Positions 14,959 to 15,863 of a stretch of DNA of 15,863 nt are shown here, piece by piece. Source of the stretch: Candidatus Dormiibacterota bacterium (GTDB lineage Bacteria; Chloroflexota; Dormibacteria; Aeolococcales; Aeolococcaceae); contig PLDZ01000171.1 of the NCBI GenBank assembly GCA_003136295.1, positions 10,130 to 25,992 of the forward strand, written 5' to 3'. A model generated the notes under the pieces. It was not told the origin of the DNA. It saw only the letters and a list, made by a program, of their open reading frames with translations, and ran no database searches. The stretch's first letter is position 1. Every line of letters starts with the position of its first letter. The translations under genes and the position numbers were made by a program.

Positions 14959-15345
14959 TCAGGCAGCGACGCCGTCGATGGTCACCTCGAACAACGGGCT
15001 CGTCGCGATCATGGTGTCGATGTCGTCACGCTTCCAGATTCGCGCGATGTGGGGCAGCACCTCGCGGCGCTCTGTTTCGTCGGTGATCACCCGAGCAGTG
15101 GCGGGGAGGTCGGCGTGCACACCGTGCTTGAGGTGAAAGATGAAGTGCGGATTCGCCGTGAGATTGGCGATGTAGCTTCGCTTGAACCCCGGCATACCGC
15201 TGACATACAGCCGGCCGCCGACGTTGTGGAAGACGATCTCGATGCGGTGGGGGGTGCCCGTCTTGCGACCGGTCGTGGTGATGTCGATGACACCGCCGCG
15301 GCTGAGCGCGTCGCGGATGGGTTGGTCGAGAGGTGCCGTGGTCAT
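14959..15345 (-). CDS. Nitroreductase/F420-type (DDN-like) oxidoreductase
   Basis: A 128-residue split-barrel protein of the deazaflavin (F420)-dependent nitroreductase group, to which mycobacterial Ddn belongs. The key stretch 'DITTTGRKTGTPHRIEIVFHNVGGRLYV' lies at about residues 21-48 and contains the TGRKTG signature; 'GFKRSYIANLTANPHFIFHLKHG' follows. Many members reduce quinones or other small molecules using reduced F420, but some use other flavins or none, so the cofactor is inferred from family. Length is slightly below the usual 130-150 residues. The ATG at 15345 has only a weak ribosome binding site. It stands alone: 124 bases separate it from the convergent hydrolase and 76 bases from the VOC gene upstream. 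Confidence 0.85.
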   Translation of the reverse strand: MTTAPLDQPIRDALSRGGVIDITTTGRKTGTPHRIEIVFHNVGGRLYVSGMPGFKRSYIANLTANPHFIFHLKHGVHADLPATARVITDETERREVLPHIARIWKRDDIDTMIATSPLFEVTIDGVAA

Positions 15346-15421
15346 GGTGCTTACCCGGAGTGGTCCGTCCTGCTGGCGCGTGAGCCCTCAGCGTAAACGG
15401 ACTGCTCCGGGAGCCGCACTG

Positions 15422-15850
15422 TCAACCTGCGGTGAGCGCGGCGGGGGCCATCTGCGCGACGCGGATATGGTTGCCGAACGGGTCGCGCAAGCCGAAATCG
15501 ATGCCGTAAGGCTGTTCCGTCGGCTCCTGGGTGAACTCGACCCCCTTGGCACGGAGCTCGTCATACGCCTTGTGCGCGTCGGCCGTTGTGAAGAAGAGGT
15601 GCCCGCCGGTCCGGCCCTTGGTCAGGAGCGCGCGGACCTCGTCAGCCGTCGCCGGGTCCATCGCCGGCGGCCCGGGCTTCTCGAGCATGATCTGGCGATC
15701 GGGGTCTCCCGGGATGCTGACGGTCAGGAATCGCATGAAACCGAGATCCTGATCGGTGTTGATTTCCAGGCCGAGTTTGCCGACGTAGAAGTCGACGGCC
15801 TGGTCCTGATCGAGCACGTAGATCTGCGAGATTCTGAGGCTGCTGAGCAT
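15422..15850 (-). CDS. VOC family (glyoxalase/bleomycin-resistance fold) protein
   Basis: A 142-residue protein of the vicinal-oxygen-chelate superfamily. It has the two beta-alpha-beta-beta-beta modules: the first opens 'ISQIYVLDQDQAVDFYVGKLGLE', and the second 'GGHLFFTTADAHKAYDELRAKGVEF' ends with the diagnostic 'DFGLRDPFGNHIRVAQ'. Members include glyoxalase I, dioxygenases and antibiotic-binding resistance proteins; the sequence does not point to one. Length is normal. The ATG at 15850 is 13 bases inside the window edge, preceded by a purine-rich GGGAA, so the gene appears complete. It is on the same strand as the F420-type gene, 76 bases before it, and could be co-transcribed. Confidence 0.88.
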   Translation of the reverse strand: MLSSLRISQIYVLDQDQAVDFYVGKLGLEINTDQDLGFMRFLTVSIPGDPDRQIMLEKPGPPAMDPATADEVRALLTKGRTGGHLFFTTADAHKAYDELRAKGVEFTQEPTEQPYGIDFGLRDPFGNHIRVAQMAPAALTAG

Positions 15851-15863
15851 GTCGTTGGTTCCC

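Overview
This is a high-GC bacterial segment (well above 60% G+C by eye) densely packed with short operons on both strands. The gene content suits a soil-type actinobacterium or an uncultivated relative such as Acidimicrobiia or Dormibacterota/Chloroflexota. The pointers are a DrrB-type ABC-2 permease, a secreted protein with C-terminal '(V/I)xDTR' repeats, a SARP-type BTAD fragment, an F420-type (DDN-like) nitroreductase, DUF5996 and DUF6510 proteins, and frequent GTG starts. The lineage is an inference; there is no rRNA or other marker gene here.

Layout. 1-687 (+): 3' end of an ABC-2 permease. 694-3651 (-): large secreted beta-propeller/IPT/triple-repeat protein converging on it. 3778-5493 (+): aldo/keto reductase fused to a P-loop kinase and a degraded HAD phosphatase. 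5541-6773 (-): two-gene operon, DUF5996 then a UBP-type zinc finger. 6851-8458 (+): MFS_3 exporter, divergent from that operon. 8474-10096 (-): three-gene operon of a sulfite-oxidase-like molybdoenzyme, an FAD/NAD(P) reductase and a zinc-ribbon-like DUF6510 protein. 10327-10527 (+): cold-shock protein with a structured leader and a strong hairpin behind it. 10691-11692 (+): flippase-like membrane protein. 11739-12107 (+): BTAD remnant. 12094-12438 (-): YciI-like protein. 12536-13914 (+): Asp-box propeller overlapping a MoaD/ThiS-like protein. 14016-14834 (+): alpha/beta hydrolase. 14959-15345 (-): F420-type nitroreductase. 15422-15850 (-): VOC protein.

Functional links. The clearest units are the molybdoenzyme/reductase/DUF6510 operon, where the reductase could pass electrons to or from the molybdenum protein, and the propeller/MoaD-like pair joined by a GTGA overlap. 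The rest looks like ordinary accessory metabolism. No mobile element, CRISPR array, tRNA or rRNA was seen, and no gene-free stretch exceeds 300 bases; the longest, 10097-10326, holds the inverted repeats described below.

Most worth a second look: the folded leader beside the cold-shock gene's ribosome binding site, the three-domain reductase/kinase/phosphatase-like fusion and its missing start, the seven regularly spaced Asp boxes beside a ubiquitin-like protein ending GG-SGD, and the DUF6510-containing molybdoenzyme operon. I did not find a clearly new defence or mobile system.
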